Positions 8,692-17,519 of a DNA stretch of 64,000 bases are shown one piece after another; position 1 is the first letter of the stretch; every line of letters starts with the position of its first letter. The notes under the pieces were generated by a model that made no database searches, was not told where the DNA came from, and saw only the letters and a list, made by a program, of their open reading frames with translations. The translations under genes were made by a program, and so were the position numbers. The DNA is from JACVRW01 sp963739095 (GTDB taxonomy: Bacteria; Actinomycetota; Thermoleophilia; Solirubrobacterales; Thermoleophilaceae), in assembly GCA_963739095.1 (NCBI GenBank), contig CAVTZF010000030.1, positions 62,001 through 126,000 on the forward strand. The letters run 5' to 3'.

Positions 8692-9414
8692 TCAGCCCTC
8701 CGCCGGCGTTTGGCCCGCGGGGCCGGTTGCCAGGACGGGTTCGCCCTTGATCGCCTTCAGCTCGAAGTAGACGACCGAGGCGGCCAGAGCCGTCAGCGGC
8801 GCCATCAGCAGGCTGGTGATCAGGACGCCGAGCGCGAAGCCGAAGACCGAGTCGAAGATGCCCCCGAGGATGGCCGCGATCAGCACCTGGATGACGAAGG
8901 TGGCGAGGAAGAGCAGCACGAGGACGCCGAAGACCTGCCAGCCGTTCCCCTTGACGAGCTCGCGGCTGCGGCCGAACGACTCGAGTACCCCCGTCTTCTC
9001 GATCACGACGACGGGCACCACCACCGCCCAGATCGTGATCAGGAAGAGGCCCGGGATGATCAGCAGGACGATCCCGATCGCGATCGCGATGCCGGCCAGG
9101 ATGCCGACGACGATCAGGGTGCCGACAACGGCTCCCGCGCTCCTGAACAGGCCGCCGATCGTCTGGTCGCGGCGTCCGTCGAGGATGTCGCGCGCGGCCT
9201 CGACGACCATGCCCTGATACAGGTAGCTCGCGACCAGGGCGACCGCGTTCGCGATCAGCGTGAGGAAGAACCCCCCGGAGTCGTACAGCAGGCCGTTGAT
9301 GATCGCCACCGGCAGGAACACGGCGAGGGCGCCGCCGATCAGCAGCGCGAACTGCTGCCCGTAGATCCGGAAGATCTGCGAGAACACGCGGCCGATGTCG
9401 AGTTTCGCGTCCAT
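8692..9414 (-). CDS. Multi-pass membrane protein, glycerophosphodiesterase-membrane-domain-like
   Basis: 240 residues from ATG 9414 (DAKLDIGRVFSQIFRIYGQQ). Five or six long hydrophobic segments alternate with short loops; ending in a glycine/proline-rich tail. The pattern of an initial amphipathic DIGRVFSQIFRIY helix followed by bundled segments resembles DUF7847/GlpQ membrane-domain proteins of Actinobacteria, which have no catalytic residues. Only 18 bp separate it from the divergent YqgE gene. Function unknown. Confidence 0.7.
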   Translation of the reverse strand: MDAKLDIGRVFSQIFRIYGQQFALLIGGALAVFLPVAIINGLLYDSGGFFLTLIANAVALVASYLYQGMVVEAARDILDGRRDQTIGGLFRSAGAVVGTLIVVGILAGIAIAIGIVLLIIPGLFLITIWAVVVPVVVIEKTGVLESFGRSRELVKGNGWQVFGVLVLLFLATFVIQVLIAAILGGIFDSVFGFALGVLITSLLMAPLTALAASVVYFELKAIKGEPVLATGPAGQTPAEG

Positions 9415-9432
9415 GCCGCAGAATCTATCCCT

Positions 9433-9960
9433 GTGCCGGACAGCAAACGCGGACAGCTCTTGATCGCAGCGCCGTCGCTCTTCGACTACTTCAGGCGCTC
9501 GGTGATCCTCGTTCTCGAGCACACTCCGGATGGGGCGATGGGGGTGGTGCTCAACCGCAGCTCCGAGACGCGCGTGTCCGACGCCGTCCCGGCGCTCGCG
9601 GAGCTGCCCGGCGCGGACGAGCCGGTGCGGCTCGGCGGTCCGGTGTCACCGGAGTCGGTCGTCGCATTGGGCGACTTCGAGCGGCCGGAGGAGGCGAGCA
9701 CCCAGGTCGTCGGGACGCTCGGCACGCTCGACCCGGATGCCACCAACGAGTCGCTGCGGCGGCTGCGGGTCTATGCCGGCTACGCGGGCTGGTCCGCCGG
9801 CCAGCTCGACGGCGAGCTCGAGGAGGACGCCTGGATCGTGGCCGACGCGGCCGTCGACGACCCGTTCGCGGACGGCGACCTCTGGTCCGACGCACTGGCG
9901 CGCAAGGGCGGCAGGTACCGCCTGCTCGCGACGATGCCGGCCGATCCCTCGCGCAACTGA
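9433..9960 (+). CDS. YqgE/AlgH family protein
   Basis: 175-residue UPF0301 protein starting with GTG 9433 (PDSKRGQLLIAAPSLFDYFRR). Family hallmarks present are the N-terminal G.LLIA.P.L.D..F.R.V, DGAMGVVLNR, RLGGPV and YAGYAGWSAGQLDGE. AlgH/YqgE is a conserved bacterial family of uncertain role, proposed as a regulator in some species. It abuts the divergent membrane gene and converges on an SGNH hydrolase through a hairpin covering both stops. Confidence 0.9.
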   Translation: MPDSKRGQLLIAAPSLFDYFRRSVILVLEHTPDGAMGVVLNRSSETRVSDAVPALAELPGADEPVRLGGPVSPESVVALGDFERPEEASTQVVGTLGTLDPDATNESLRRLRVYAGYAGWSAGQLDGELEEDAWIVADAAVDDPFADGDLWSDALARKGGRYRLLATMPADPSRN

Positions 9961-9974
9961 GCGACGCTCAGTTG
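9954..9974. terminator. Hairpin spanning both convergent stop codons
   Basis: CAACTGAGC (9954-9962) and GCTCAGTTG (9966-9974) form a perfect 9-bp stem with a 3-nt loop. The stem contains the TGA of the YqgE gene and the stop of the SGNH gene on the other strand, so it can serve both transcripts. Confidence 0.6.
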
Positions 9975-10564
9975 TGGCAGCGGCGCACCGACTCGGCCAC
10001 GCGACTCGCCCGGTACTGGTAGCCCGTGGCGCTCACGTGCACACCGTCGCCCGCCAGCCAGCCGGGGTTCTGGCTGACCATGCGGGCCCAGTCCACGACG
10101 CGCAGGTTCTCGCGCGGCTTCGACTCCTCCCGCAGCACGCGGTTGTAACCGGCGTAGCTCGCGCCCGCGACCGGCGGCCTGACGATGTTCGCCCATACGA
10201 CGCAGCGGCGCGGGCCGGCCACCGCCATGACCTCGCGGATCGCGGCGCGGAAGCCCGACAGGCTGCGCGGGTCGTCGTTGGTCCCCAGGCTGATGTGGAT
10301 CACGCGCGGGAGCCCGCGCCCGTACGCGCGCATGACCGCTGCGCCCTCGAAGGCGTGGCGGCTGATCGCCGTCGACTGGCTGACGCGCCAGCGCCGCAGC
10401 GCGCGCGGCAGGTAGGGCGCGGTGCCGACCGCGAGCGAGTCGCCGTTCACGAGCAGGTTGCGCGTGCGCGAGGCCTCGCCCTGCACCCCCGCCGAGGGGG
10501 CTGCGGGCAGGAGCATCAGCAGTAGCGCTGCCGCCACCAGGATCAGTTGTGCGCGCCGAGGCAC
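9968..10564 (-). CDS. Secreted SGNH/GDSL-type hydrolase
   Basis: 198 residues from GTG 10564. The N-terminus (PRRAQLILVAAALLLMLLPAAP) is a signal peptide or anchor. LLVNGDSLAVG carries the block-I serine, HISLGTNDD the Gly-Asn block, and DGVHVSATGY the Asp-x-x-His pair, so the esterase triad is complete. Such extracellular SGNH enzymes transfer or remove O-acyl groups on polysaccharides. It is the last gene after the MBOAT and DUF459 genes, 25 bp downstream, consistent with a shared transcript. Confidence 0.82.
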   Translation of the reverse strand: MPRRAQLILVAAALLLMLLPAAPSAGVQGEASRTRNLLVNGDSLAVGTAPYLPRALRRWRVSQSTAISRHAFEGAAVMRAYGRGLPRVIHISLGTNDDPRSLSGFRAAIREVMAVAGPRRCVVWANIVRPPVAGASYAGYNRVLREESKPRENLRVVDWARMVSQNPGWLAGDGVHVSATGYQYRASRVAESVRRCHN

Positions 10565-10589
10565 GCCGGAGGACCCTAGCGACCGCGGC

Positions 10590-11585
10590 TCAGGGCCCTT
10601 CGTTCTCGTCGAGCGCCGGGTAGTCCTTGGCCATCTGGTCGAGCACGAGCCGCGCCGGAGCGACCGCGCCCTCGCGCGAGAAGTGGACGCCATCCGGCTG
10701 GCGCGCGAGCACCTTGCGGCCGTCGATCTTGAGGCTGTCCGAGTACTTGCCGCCTGCGAGCGTCGAGTACACGTCGACGTAGCGCAGGCCCGGCACGGCC
10801 GCCACGGCCTGCTCGACGGCCCGGTTCTGGGTCGCGTAGATCGAGTTCAGGTCGCCGTCCCGCGCCGTCGGCGGCGGCACCCAGTAGACGGGCCGTTTGC
10901 CGTCGCCGCTGAACGTCTTCGCCACCACCGCCACCCGGCGGGCGAACTCGGTCTGCCACTCGGGGTCGCTGGGGCCGTAGAGCTGCCCGCCCGCCTCGAC
11001 GTTGAAGCCGTCGTTGCCGCCGATCGCCATCACGACGGCGTCCGGGTCGCGTGAGTCCATCTCCTGCTGCGCGTTGATCTCCCAGTTGAAGAAGTCGGGA
11101 TTGGTGAGCCCGGTCGCGTTCTGGGCGACCGTCTCCACCTCGAGCAGGCCCGGCTTCGCCTGGTCGGTGAGGCGCTGGCCGAGGAACTCCGCCTCCGAGT
11201 CGCCTGTCACGAGCACCTCGATCGGATTTTCCTCGGTGGGTTGCCGGAAGGCGGGCGCCTGCCGCCGCTCCTGGCTGGCCCCGCCCCGGCGCAGGATCGC
11301 CGTCGAGCCCTCCTCGAGCTCGGTGCCCGAGCCGGTCTTGTCCTCCTGCCCGAAGGCGAGGTCCAGGCCCTCGCGCGGCAGGTGCAGGCCGATCGCGCCG
11401 GCCACGTCGTCGAGCGGCCGCGCAACCGAGAGCACGATGTCTCGCGTGGTGCCCTGCTTCATGCCCTCGCCGGCGCGAACGATCGCCTCCGAGTTGAAGA
11501 GCGCCGCGATCCCGAGCGCGATCAGCACGACGCCGAGCACCCGGCCCGCGGGCATCATGAGGTCTCGGTTGCGCTTGGGATCCAT
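10590..11585 (-). CDS. DUF459-type SGNH protein, membrane anchored
   Basis: 331 residues: cytoplasmic start (DPKRNRDLMMPAGR), one hydrophobic segment (VLGVVLIALGIAALF), a low-complexity stretch, then an SGNH domain from about residue 145 (VLVTGDSEAEFLG). MAIGGNDGFNVE supplies the Asn/Gly block and PDGVHFSREG the Asp-His. DUF459 proteins are regularly found beside MBOAT acyltransferases and are presumed to hand the acyl group to an extracellular acceptor. It lies 3 bp downstream of the MBOAT gene on the same strand. Confidence 0.85.
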   Translation of the reverse strand: MDPKRNRDLMMPAGRVLGVVLIALGIAALFNSEAIVRAGEGMKQGTTRDIVLSVARPLDDVAGAIGLHLPREGLDLAFGQEDKTGSGTELEEGSTAILRRGGASQERRQAPAFRQPTEENPIEVLVTGDSEAEFLGQRLTDQAKPGLLEVETVAQNATGLTNPDFFNWEINAQQEMDSRDPDAVVMAIGGNDGFNVEAGGQLYGPSDPEWQTEFARRVAVVAKTFSGDGKRPVYWVPPPTARDGDLNSIYATQNRAVEQAVAAVPGLRYVDVYSTLAGGKYSDSLKIDGRKVLARQPDGVHFSREGAVAPARLVLDQMAKDYPALDENEGP

Positions 11586-11588
11586 GGG

Positions 11589-12989
11589 TCAGAACTGGAA
11601 GTAGATGAACGGGGCGACGCCCTGCTGGCCGACCGCGGCGTCCGCCGCAACGATCAGCGCGCCGATCGCGATCCCCTGGAACGCCACCGGTCGCGCGACG
11701 AGCCAGACCTCCGCGCGCCTCCACAGGTCCTGCGGGAGGAACTGCACGGCGATCGAGGCGACAACCAGGAACACCATAGGGAGCGTCACGAGCGGCGAGG
11801 GCCCGGAGAGCCCGATCCCGCCGAGGATGTCGAACGCCGTGGAGAGATTGGGGGCGCGGAAGAAGACCCAGGCAATACATACGACATTGAAGGTCACGAA
11901 ACACGCAAGCCACTTCGGCATCCGGAAGCCCGGGAGGTTGGTGCGGCCCCAGCGCTCGACCGAGAGGGCGGTGCCGTGGATCCCGCCCCAGAACAGGAAG
12001 GTGAACGACGCGCCATGCCAGAAGCCGCCCAGCAGCATCGTGATCATCAGGTTGCGATAGGTCTTGCCCTCGCCCTTGCGGTTGCCGCCCAGCGGGATGT
12101 AGAGGTAGTCGCGCAGCCAGCGCGAGAGCGTCATGTGCCAGCGCCGCCAGAAGTCCTGCAGCGAGACCGCCGTGTAGGGCCGGTTGAAGTTCTGCGGGAG
12201 CTGGAAGCCGAGCAGCAGCGCGACTCCGATCGCGATGTCCGTGTAGCCGGAGAAATCGCAGTAGATCTGGGCGGCGAAGGCATAGAAGGCGAGCAGGATC
12301 TCGCCGCCGGAGTGGGCGACCGGGTCGTTGTAGACCGGGTCGACGACCCGTCGCGCGAGCTCATCCGCGACGACCGTCTTCTTGATGAGCCCGCCCGCGA
12401 TCAGGAACAGACCGGGCCCGGCGAGCACGGCCCGCGGGTCGCGCGGCGTACGCAGCTGCGGCAGCAGCTCATTGGCGCGGACGATCGGTCCCGCGATCAG
12501 GTGGGGAAAGAACGCCTGCAGGATTGCGACATCCATGAGCGAGGCCGCGCGCGTCTCGCCGCGATAGACGTCGACGACGTACGAGATCGCCTGGAACGTG
12601 AAGAACGAGATGCCGATCGGCAGGACGATCTGGACGATCGGAAGCGGCGACCCGAGGCTGATGCCATCAAGGAAGGAGTTGAATTCGTCGACGAAGAAGC
12701 CGAAGTACTTAAAGGTGCCCAGTAGCGCCAAGTCGAACGTCACCGCGAGGACGACCGCGCGCTTGCGCGCGGCCTGCGACTCCGAGCGGGCGATTACCTG
12801 GGCCGCAAACGTGTTGACGACACTCGAGCCGATCAGGAGCAGGACCCAGCGCCAGTCCACCCACCCGTAGAACACGTATGACGCGAGCAGGATGAATGGC
12901 CGCCATGCTCTCGGGTGAGGCATGAGCGCCCAGGAAACGATGAACACGACCACGAAGAAGGCCGCGAACTCGATTGTCGGGAAACTCAC
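11589..12989 (-). CDS. MBOAT-family membrane O-acyltransferase (AlgI/DltB-like)
   Basis: 466 residues with about 10-12 membrane segments. The N-terminus (SFPTIEFAAFFVVVFIVSW) and LLASYVFYGWVDWRW are characteristic of the AlgI branch. Later motifs FFTFQAISYVVDVYRGE, FPHLIAGPIVRA, FWRRWHMTLSRWLRDYLY and GGFWHGASFTFLFWG include the MBOAT histidine (WHG). It moves acyl groups across the membrane, and its DUF459 and SGNH partners immediately downstream would place them on a surface polymer. The start GTG 12989 faces the divergent SGNH gene with at most 4 bp between starts. Confidence 0.92.
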   Translation of the reverse strand: MSFPTIEFAAFFVVVFIVSWALMPHPRAWRPFILLASYVFYGWVDWRWVLLLIGSSVVNTFAAQVIARSESQAARKRAVVLAVTFDLALLGTFKYFGFFVDEFNSFLDGISLGSPLPIVQIVLPIGISFFTFQAISYVVDVYRGETRAASLMDVAILQAFFPHLIAGPIVRANELLPQLRTPRDPRAVLAGPGLFLIAGGLIKKTVVADELARRVVDPVYNDPVAHSGGEILLAFYAFAAQIYCDFSGYTDIAIGVALLLGFQLPQNFNRPYTAVSLQDFWRRWHMTLSRWLRDYLYIPLGGNRKGEGKTYRNLMITMLLGGFWHGASFTFLFWGGIHGTALSVERWGRTNLPGFRMPKWLACFVTFNVVCIAWVFFRAPNLSTAFDILGGIGLSGPSPLVTLPMVFLVVASIAVQFLPQDLWRRAEVWLVARPVAFQGIAIGALIVAADAAVGQQGVAPFIYFQF

Positions 12990-12993
12990 GGCG

Positions 12994-13794
12994 ATGATTC
13001 TGGCTGGCGCAGCGGCCGTGCTTTTGACGGGTGCCCCCGCGACCGCCCAGAACGGCGGCGGAACCGTGCTCGTGATCGGTGACAGCCTGCAGGTCGGAAC
13101 CGGCCCCTATCTGGAGCAGGAGCTGGGCGCCATGTCGGTCGAGTCGGACGATCGCCAGAGCCGCCGCAGTGATGAGGGCCTCCAGGCGCTGCGCGCCCGG
13201 CTGGGTCCCGAGCACAGCGTCGTCGTCTTCGACCTGGGCACGAACGACGACCCGAGCAACCCGGACGCCTTCTACGCGAACCTCCAGGCGGCGCGGACTG
13301 CGGCCGGCGGCCGCTGCCTCGTGGTCGCAACCGTGCTGCGCCCGCCCTACAACGGGTTCACCGTCGAGGGGATGAACGCCGCGGCCCGGCGCTTCGCACT
13401 CGACAACCCGCGTGTGCAGCTCGTCGACTGGTACGGCGTGGCCACCAGCACGCCGGGCATCCTTTACGACGACGGCGTGCACGCCCGCCCCGAGGGCTAT
13501 GCCCTGCGCGGGCGGCTCGTCGCGGACGCCGTGCGCAGCTGCGGCGGGGGCGGAGGCGGCGACGCCAGCGGGATCCCGGCGCCCTCGCGCAGCGCACGAA
13601 ACGCGCCGCCGCCCGACCCGCAGCCCGAGCCGGAGCCGCCGCCTCAGGTCGAGGTGAGCCTCGAGCCGCCCGCGCCGCTGGTCGCCATCGCGGGGGCCGT
13701 CCGGCACGCGGCGACGCTCGTCTCGGCCGCCGGCCGAGACGCTCGCCAGGCGGCCGGGATGGGACCGCCCGAGCCGGTGTTGGGCTCGGACTAA
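12994..13794 (+). CDS. Secreted SGNH/GDSL hydrolase with proline-rich tail
   Basis: SGNH domain at residues about 25-190: VLVIGDSLQVG (nucleophile serine), VFDLGTNDD (Gly/Asn block), DDGVHARPEGY (Asp-His). A proline/glutamate-rich tail of about 75 residues follows, likely a wall-spanning or disordered segment. ATG 12994 gives a short hydrophobic signal ending APATAQ. In-frame ATGs at 12922 and 12940 would add a KK-containing n-region, a better signal peptide, but would run antisense over the MBOAT N-terminus. Closely resembles the SGNH at 9968-10564 in its motifs, suggesting duplication in this O-acylation group. Confidence 0.8.
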   Translation: MILAGAAAVLLTGAPATAQNGGGTVLVIGDSLQVGTGPYLEQELGAMSVESDDRQSRRSDEGLQALRARLGPEHSVVVFDLGTNDDPSNPDAFYANLQAARTAAGGRCLVVATVLRPPYNGFTVEGMNAAARRFALDNPRVQLVDWYGVATSTPGILYDDGVHARPEGYALRGRLVADAVRSCGGGGGGDASGIPAPSRSARNAPPPDPQPEPEPPPQVEVSLEPPAPLVAIAGAVRHAATLVSAAGRDARQAAGMGPPEPVLGSD

Positions 13795-13799
13795 ATCGC

Positions 13800-13829
13800 T
13801 TGCCAGGCTCACGGGGTCACCCTTAGGGT
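13800..13829 (+). promoter_or_regulatory. Promoter for the three-repeat protein, probably leaderless
   Basis: TTGCCA (13800-13805), an 18-bp spacer and TAGGGT (13824-13829) lie 6 nt before the ATG at 13836. There is no Shine-Dalgarno sequence, so transcription probably begins at or next to the start codon. Confidence 0.5.
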
Positions 13830-13835
13830 GCGGCC

Positions 13836-14762
13836 ATGACCCCTATTCGACGGACTCTCACGGGACTCGTCGCGGCGGCCGCCCTGGCTCTCGCGCTCGC
13901 CCCCTCGGCCTCCGCGGCCGAAGCCACCTGCCCTGGCTCCTTCGAGGTGCTGCACACCGATCGCATCGGCGCGATGCAGCTCCCGGCCGGCCCGTACACG
14001 ATCACCGTGCTCGACACGGCCACGATGGGCTGCACCGAGGCCTCTCAGCTCTTCTCCCAGTTCCTCGAGGACTGGGACGGTCGCCTGCCCCGCCCGTGGG
14101 TGGCGGACAACGCCACGCGGACCTTCCGCGCCGGCCGCAGCGGCAACGTCGGCTTCCGCGTGACGCAGGGCGCCCCGACACCACCGATACCGCCCAACCC
14201 ACCGCACCCGCCCTCGAGCCGCGTCTGCGCCGGCTACTTCTCGGTGTTGCACAACGACCGCATCGGCAGCTTCTCGATTCCCAGGGGCCGCTACCGCATC
14301 ACGCTGCTCGGCTACTCGGGCGTGACCTGCTCGCAGGCGTCGACCCTGCTCGCCCGCTTCCTACAGGACTTCGACGGCATCCTGCCGCGGCCGTGGCTCC
14401 TCGACCCGACGACCGGCAGCTTCATGAAGGGGAGCCGCCACATCGGCTTCCGGATCAAGCCGTACGTCGACGACGGCGGCACCTCGAACGGGGGTCGCTA
14501 CCCGGTCCGCGGGGAGACGCGCTGCCCGACCTTCCGGGTTCTCCACAACGACAGCATCGGCCGCCTCGTCCTGCCCAGGGGCACCTACAACGTCTGGGTG
14601 CGCGGCAGGCTCAGCTGCTCGCAGTCGACGAGGCTGTTCGATCAGTTCCTGGACGACCCGACCGGTGACCTGCCGTCGCCGTGGGTCGTGAACGCGCGGA
14701 CGGGGAGCTTCTCGCGAGGCCCCGGCAGCCCGACGGGCTTCCGCGTCAAACCGGTCAGGTAG
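13836..14762 (+). CDS. Secreted protein with three copies of an unrecognised ~78-residue domain
   Basis: 308 residues with a clear signal peptide (residues 1-28, cut near ASAAEA). The mature part is three repeats at about 32-110, 131-207 and 230-305. They share a pattern: a cysteine, F.VLH.D.IG, a P.G.Y strand, a second cysteine, L...FL.D.(D)G.LP.PW, then SF..G and GFR(V/I). Each repeat keeps two cysteines about 31-34 apart, suggesting one disulphide per repeat. A proline-rich linker (PPIPPNPPHPP) joins repeats 1 and 2. I do not recognise the family. Export and pairing of cysteines suggest an extracellular binding or wall protein; no function is claimed. Confidence 0.8.
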   Translation: MTPIRRTLTGLVAAAALALALAPSASAAEATCPGSFEVLHTDRIGAMQLPAGPYTITVLDTATMGCTEASQLFSQFLEDWDGRLPRPWVADNATRTFRAGRSGNVGFRVTQGAPTPPIPPNPPHPPSSRVCAGYFSVLHNDRIGSFSIPRGRYRITLLGYSGVTCSQASTLLARFLQDFDGILPRPWLLDPTTGSFMKGSRHIGFRIKPYVDDGGTSNGGRYPVRGETRCPTFRVLHNDSIGRLVLPRGTYNVWVRGRLSCSQSTRLFDQFLDDPTGDLPSPWVVNARTGSFSRGPGSPTGFRVKPVR

Positions 14763-15110
14763 TCAACTCGGCATATGGGTGCGCAGGTGCTCGTCGAGCA
14801 CCTCGCGCACCCAACGCCGTTCCTCGGCGCTCGCCATCCGGTAGCGGCCGAGCAGCTCGCGCTGTCCTTCCAGCGGCAACCCGCTGATTTCCCAGCGCAC
14901 CGCCAGCCGCTCGAACAGGAACTCCGCGCGGCGCTGCCAGCGGTCCTCGGCTGTCGCCGCCGGCTTCGCCTCGAGCGCGTCGAGCTTCGCGCGCGTGCCC
15001 GCGCTCAGCTCGTCGCGCAAGGTGAGCACGCTGCCCTCGGCGTCGGTGTAGTCGGTGGTCGAGCGGGGGGTCTTGTCCTTTCCGTCGCGGCGACGGCTGC
15101 GGCGGCCCAT
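14763..15110 (-). CDS. Small charged hypothetical protein
   Basis: 115 residues from ATG 15110, rich in Arg, Glu and Asp, mostly helical in appearance (SAGTRAKLDALEAK, EERRWVREVLDEHLRTH). It begins with a basic GRRSRRRDGK segment. The start lies inside the end of the upstream DUF3089 gene (stop at 15112), so it is probably in the same transcript. No domain recognised; it contains no membrane segment. Confidence 0.6.
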   Translation of the reverse strand: MGRRSRRRDGKDKTPRSTTDYTDAEGSVLTLRDELSAGTRAKLDALEAKPAATAEDRWQRRAEFLFERLAVRWEISGLPLEGQRELLGRYRMASAEERRWVREVLDEHLRTHMPS

Positions 15111-15111
15111 C

Positions 15112-16199
15112 TCAGCGGCTGCGCAGGTAATTGCGGGCCTGACGGCGGACCAGGTCCGCGAGGTTGCCGAGCGCGATGTTGCCGTCCGTCAGGTGGAGCC
15201 CCCAGTTGGGCGCGGGGACGGGGTTGAGCGCCGGCGCTCCGCCGCGTGGCGAGATCTGCAGCACGCTCGCCCCGTTCGCCTTCGAGCAGTGAGCGCTGTA
15301 GATGCCGGGGAACGACCGCCAGGCGGTGCGCACGCTCGGCATGGGCGCACCCGTCGCGACGGTCAGTGCGCCGATCGTCGTCCCCGGCGCGAACGGCGCG
15401 CCCGGGAAGATGGGCTCGATCGAGGGCGGAGCCACCGCCCAGCGCGGCCGGGTTCGTGCAGATCACCTCGCGACCGTCCTCGGGCTGGCCGAAGACCGAG
15501 TCCGCGGGAACCGGTCCGCCATAGGTCGAGAAGGCGACGACGCAGCCGAGCTGGCGCTCCCCGCGGCAGGCAGGCACGTTCCTGAACTCCCCGGACGTGA
15601 CGTTCCCGCCGAGCAGAATGGCGGAGATGAGCCGGCGCCGCACCGCGGCCTTGCGGTCGATCTCGCGCTTGACGAGCTCACGAAGCATGAAGGTGCCCTG
15701 CGAGTGGCTGATCAGGACGACCCCGCGGCCGCGGTTGAACCTGCGCAGGTAGGTGCGCCAGGCGTCGCGCACGTCTCCGTACGCGCGGGCACGCATCTGG
15801 GGCGAGGTGTCCGTGCTCAGGATGCCGGTGACCGTGAGCTGCCGGTAGACGGGTGCATAGACGCGGCAGTCGCGGGAGTAGCGCGCGGCCTGGTAGAGCG
15901 CGATCGAGCGCAGCTCGGGATCGATGCGGCGGTTCGCCTGCAGGGTCGGCTGGTCAGAGACCGTCGGGTAGACGAAGAAGCAGTCGAACTTCGGCCGCCT
16001 GCACCCGGCGCGGGTGTTCGACGCGCAGCACCTCACCCGTGGACGAGAAGACGGTCGTCGACAGGCTCGGCGTGCACGGGTTCGCCTTCAGTCCCGGCTT
16101 GCACAGCCACACCGTCTTGGCCGCGCTCGTCTCCGCCGCGCCGAGCACGGCGATCGTGACGAGCGCGAGGATCGTCGCGAGACGCCGTGCCCCCCTCAT
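15112..16199 (-). pseudogene. DUF3089-family alpha/beta hydrolase, split by two frameshifts
   Basis: The full protein can be followed through three reading frames. The first runs from ATG 16199 with a signal peptide and KTVWLCKPGLKANPC to about 16005. The second, from there to about 15440, carries FDCFFVYPTVSDQ and the nucleophile elbow ISHSQGTFML. The third, to the stop at 15112, holds the C-terminal SFPGIYSAHCSKANG. Together they give about 360 residues, the length of intact secreted DUF3089 proteins. Both shifts are of the +1 type (one extra base). All domain parts are still well conserved, which fits either recent inactivation or sequencing error. A small hairpin (16215-16235) separates it from the upstream propeller gene. 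Confidence 0.75.
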
Positions 16200-16208
16200 G
16201 GGGCGATC

Positions 16209-17114
16209 CTAATGGTGCGAGTCGCGCACTCGCACTATGTCGTCGTCATCGTCGTCGGGAAGGCCGAAGCGCGCGTTGACCGCGTAGATGAAGTCCTTGA
16301 ACGGCGCGATCGTCGTCGGGACGTCGAAGCGCTGGTCCGTCAGAAAGCGGCGCACGACCCCGCTCCGCTCGCGGTGATCGAGCTTGATCGCGGCGATGCG
16401 GTTGATTTGGTTCTGGACCACGTACAGGGTGCTCCCCTGGCGCAGGATCCCGTCGCCCATCGGCACGGGCTGGTCGAGCGTGATCTCACGCGTCACGCCG
16501 GTGCGCCCGTTGACCCGGAAGATCTTGCCCGTGTTGCTCTGTACGACGACGAGCCGGCGTCCGTTCTCCAGCGTGTCGATGCCGTTGACGTTGAAGCCCT
16601 CGGTGAACTCCAGGTCGCCGGAGTAGGTGATCCGCTGCGGCGGCGTCAACTCCCCGTTGCGGCGGATGCCGACCCGGTACAGCTGCGGCACGAGCGAGTC
16701 GGTGAAATAGGCGGCGTTGTGGGTGAGCACCACGTCGTTGATGAATCCGGCGTCGGGCAGCGAGAAGCTCGCCACGTCCGCGCCCGTGCGCGCGTCGTAC
16801 ACGTAGACGCCCTTGGACTCCCCGCCGGAGACGAACAGGCGGCCGAAGCGCGTGTCCACCTTCAGCCCGGTGTGGTTGCGGCCCGGGTGCGGCGGCACGA
16901 GCACGGCGCCCTCACCGGTGCGATACGAGCCGCGGTAGACGGCGCCGAGCGGGATCGAGCCGACGTAGAAGCTGTCGCCCTTGCCGGACGCGATGCCCTC
17001 CGGGCGGAACTCGCCCGGAAGCGGGATCGAGCTCTGCGCGCCGGATCCCGCGGGTGCGGCCGGGACGAGCAGAGCGAAAGCGAGCACGGTTATGGGTAGC
17101 GCCTTGCGCAGCAT
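16209..17114 (-). CDS. Secreted six-bladed beta-propeller protein (SMP-30/gluconolactonase-like)
   Basis: 301 residues from ATG 17114, which gives a classic signal peptide (LRKALPITVLAFALLVPAAPAG). The mature part repeats short strands such as PEGIASGKGDSFYVGS, RLFVSGGESKGVYVYD and GRRLVVVQSNTGKIFRVN, typical of six-bladed propellers of the SMP-30/SGL type, and ends with an Asp-rich DDDDDDIVRVRDSHH tail. Enzymatic activity cannot be asserted. A TATGGC box (17126-17121) lies 6 nt upstream of the start with TTGTCA 16 bp further, implying a leaderless transcript. Confidence 0.75.
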   Translation of the reverse strand: MLRKALPITVLAFALLVPAAPAGSGAQSSIPLPGEFRPEGIASGKGDSFYVGSIPLGAVYRGSYRTGEGAVLVPPHPGRNHTGLKVDTRFGRLFVSGGESKGVYVYDARTGADVASFSLPDAGFINDVVLTHNAAYFTDSLVPQLYRVGIRRNGELTPPQRITYSGDLEFTEGFNVNGIDTLENGRRLVVVQSNTGKIFRVNGRTGVTREITLDQPVPMGDGILRQGSTLYVVQNQINRIAAIKLDHRERSGVVRRFLTDQRFDVPTTIAPFKDFIYAVNARFGLPDDDDDDIVRVRDSHH

Positions 17115-17199
17115 GGCTTGGCCATACCCGGCCGCCTGGCGATGACAACGCGAGGGGGCGCGACTTGGCGTGTAGGCGCCGGGGGCTAACCTCAAGTCA

Positions 17200-17511
17200 A
17201 TGAACGACCAGCCCGCTCTCGACCGCATCGAGCGACTCGTCGAGGAGGAGCACCGGCTCTGGCGCGCGAGCGAGTCCGGTGGCCTCACCGACACCGAGCA
17301 CAAGCGGCTGCACGCCGTCCGCAAGGAGCTCGACGACTGCTGGGGCGCACTCCGTCTCAGGCGCGCGGGCGCCGAGCCGCTCGCGGACAGCGAGGTGCCG
17401 GACCCGGCGAACGACTTCGACGGGCCTGAGCCCGAGCCGCCGCACCTCGAGCACGGCGTGCACGACGATCAGCCGGCGCCGGATCCGGGCGTCAACCCGA
17501 ACGTCCCATAG
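17200..17511 (+). CDS. DUF2630 family protein
   Basis: 103 residues. The first 60 or so (IERLVEEEHRLWRASESGG, EHKRLHAVRKELDDCWGALRLRRA) form the DUF2630 helical hairpin found throughout Actinobacteria; the rest is Pro/Asp/Glu-rich and probably disordered. Function unknown. TAACCT (17187-17192) lies 7 nt before the ATG with no ribosome site, so translation is probably leaderless. It converges on the LtrA gene. Confidence 0.85.
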   Translation: MNDQPALDRIERLVEEEHRLWRASESGGLTDTEHKRLHAVRKELDDCWGALRLRRAGAEPLADSEVPDPANDFDGPEPEPPHLEHGVHDDQPAPDPGVNPNVP

Positions 17512-17519
17512 CGAGCGCG

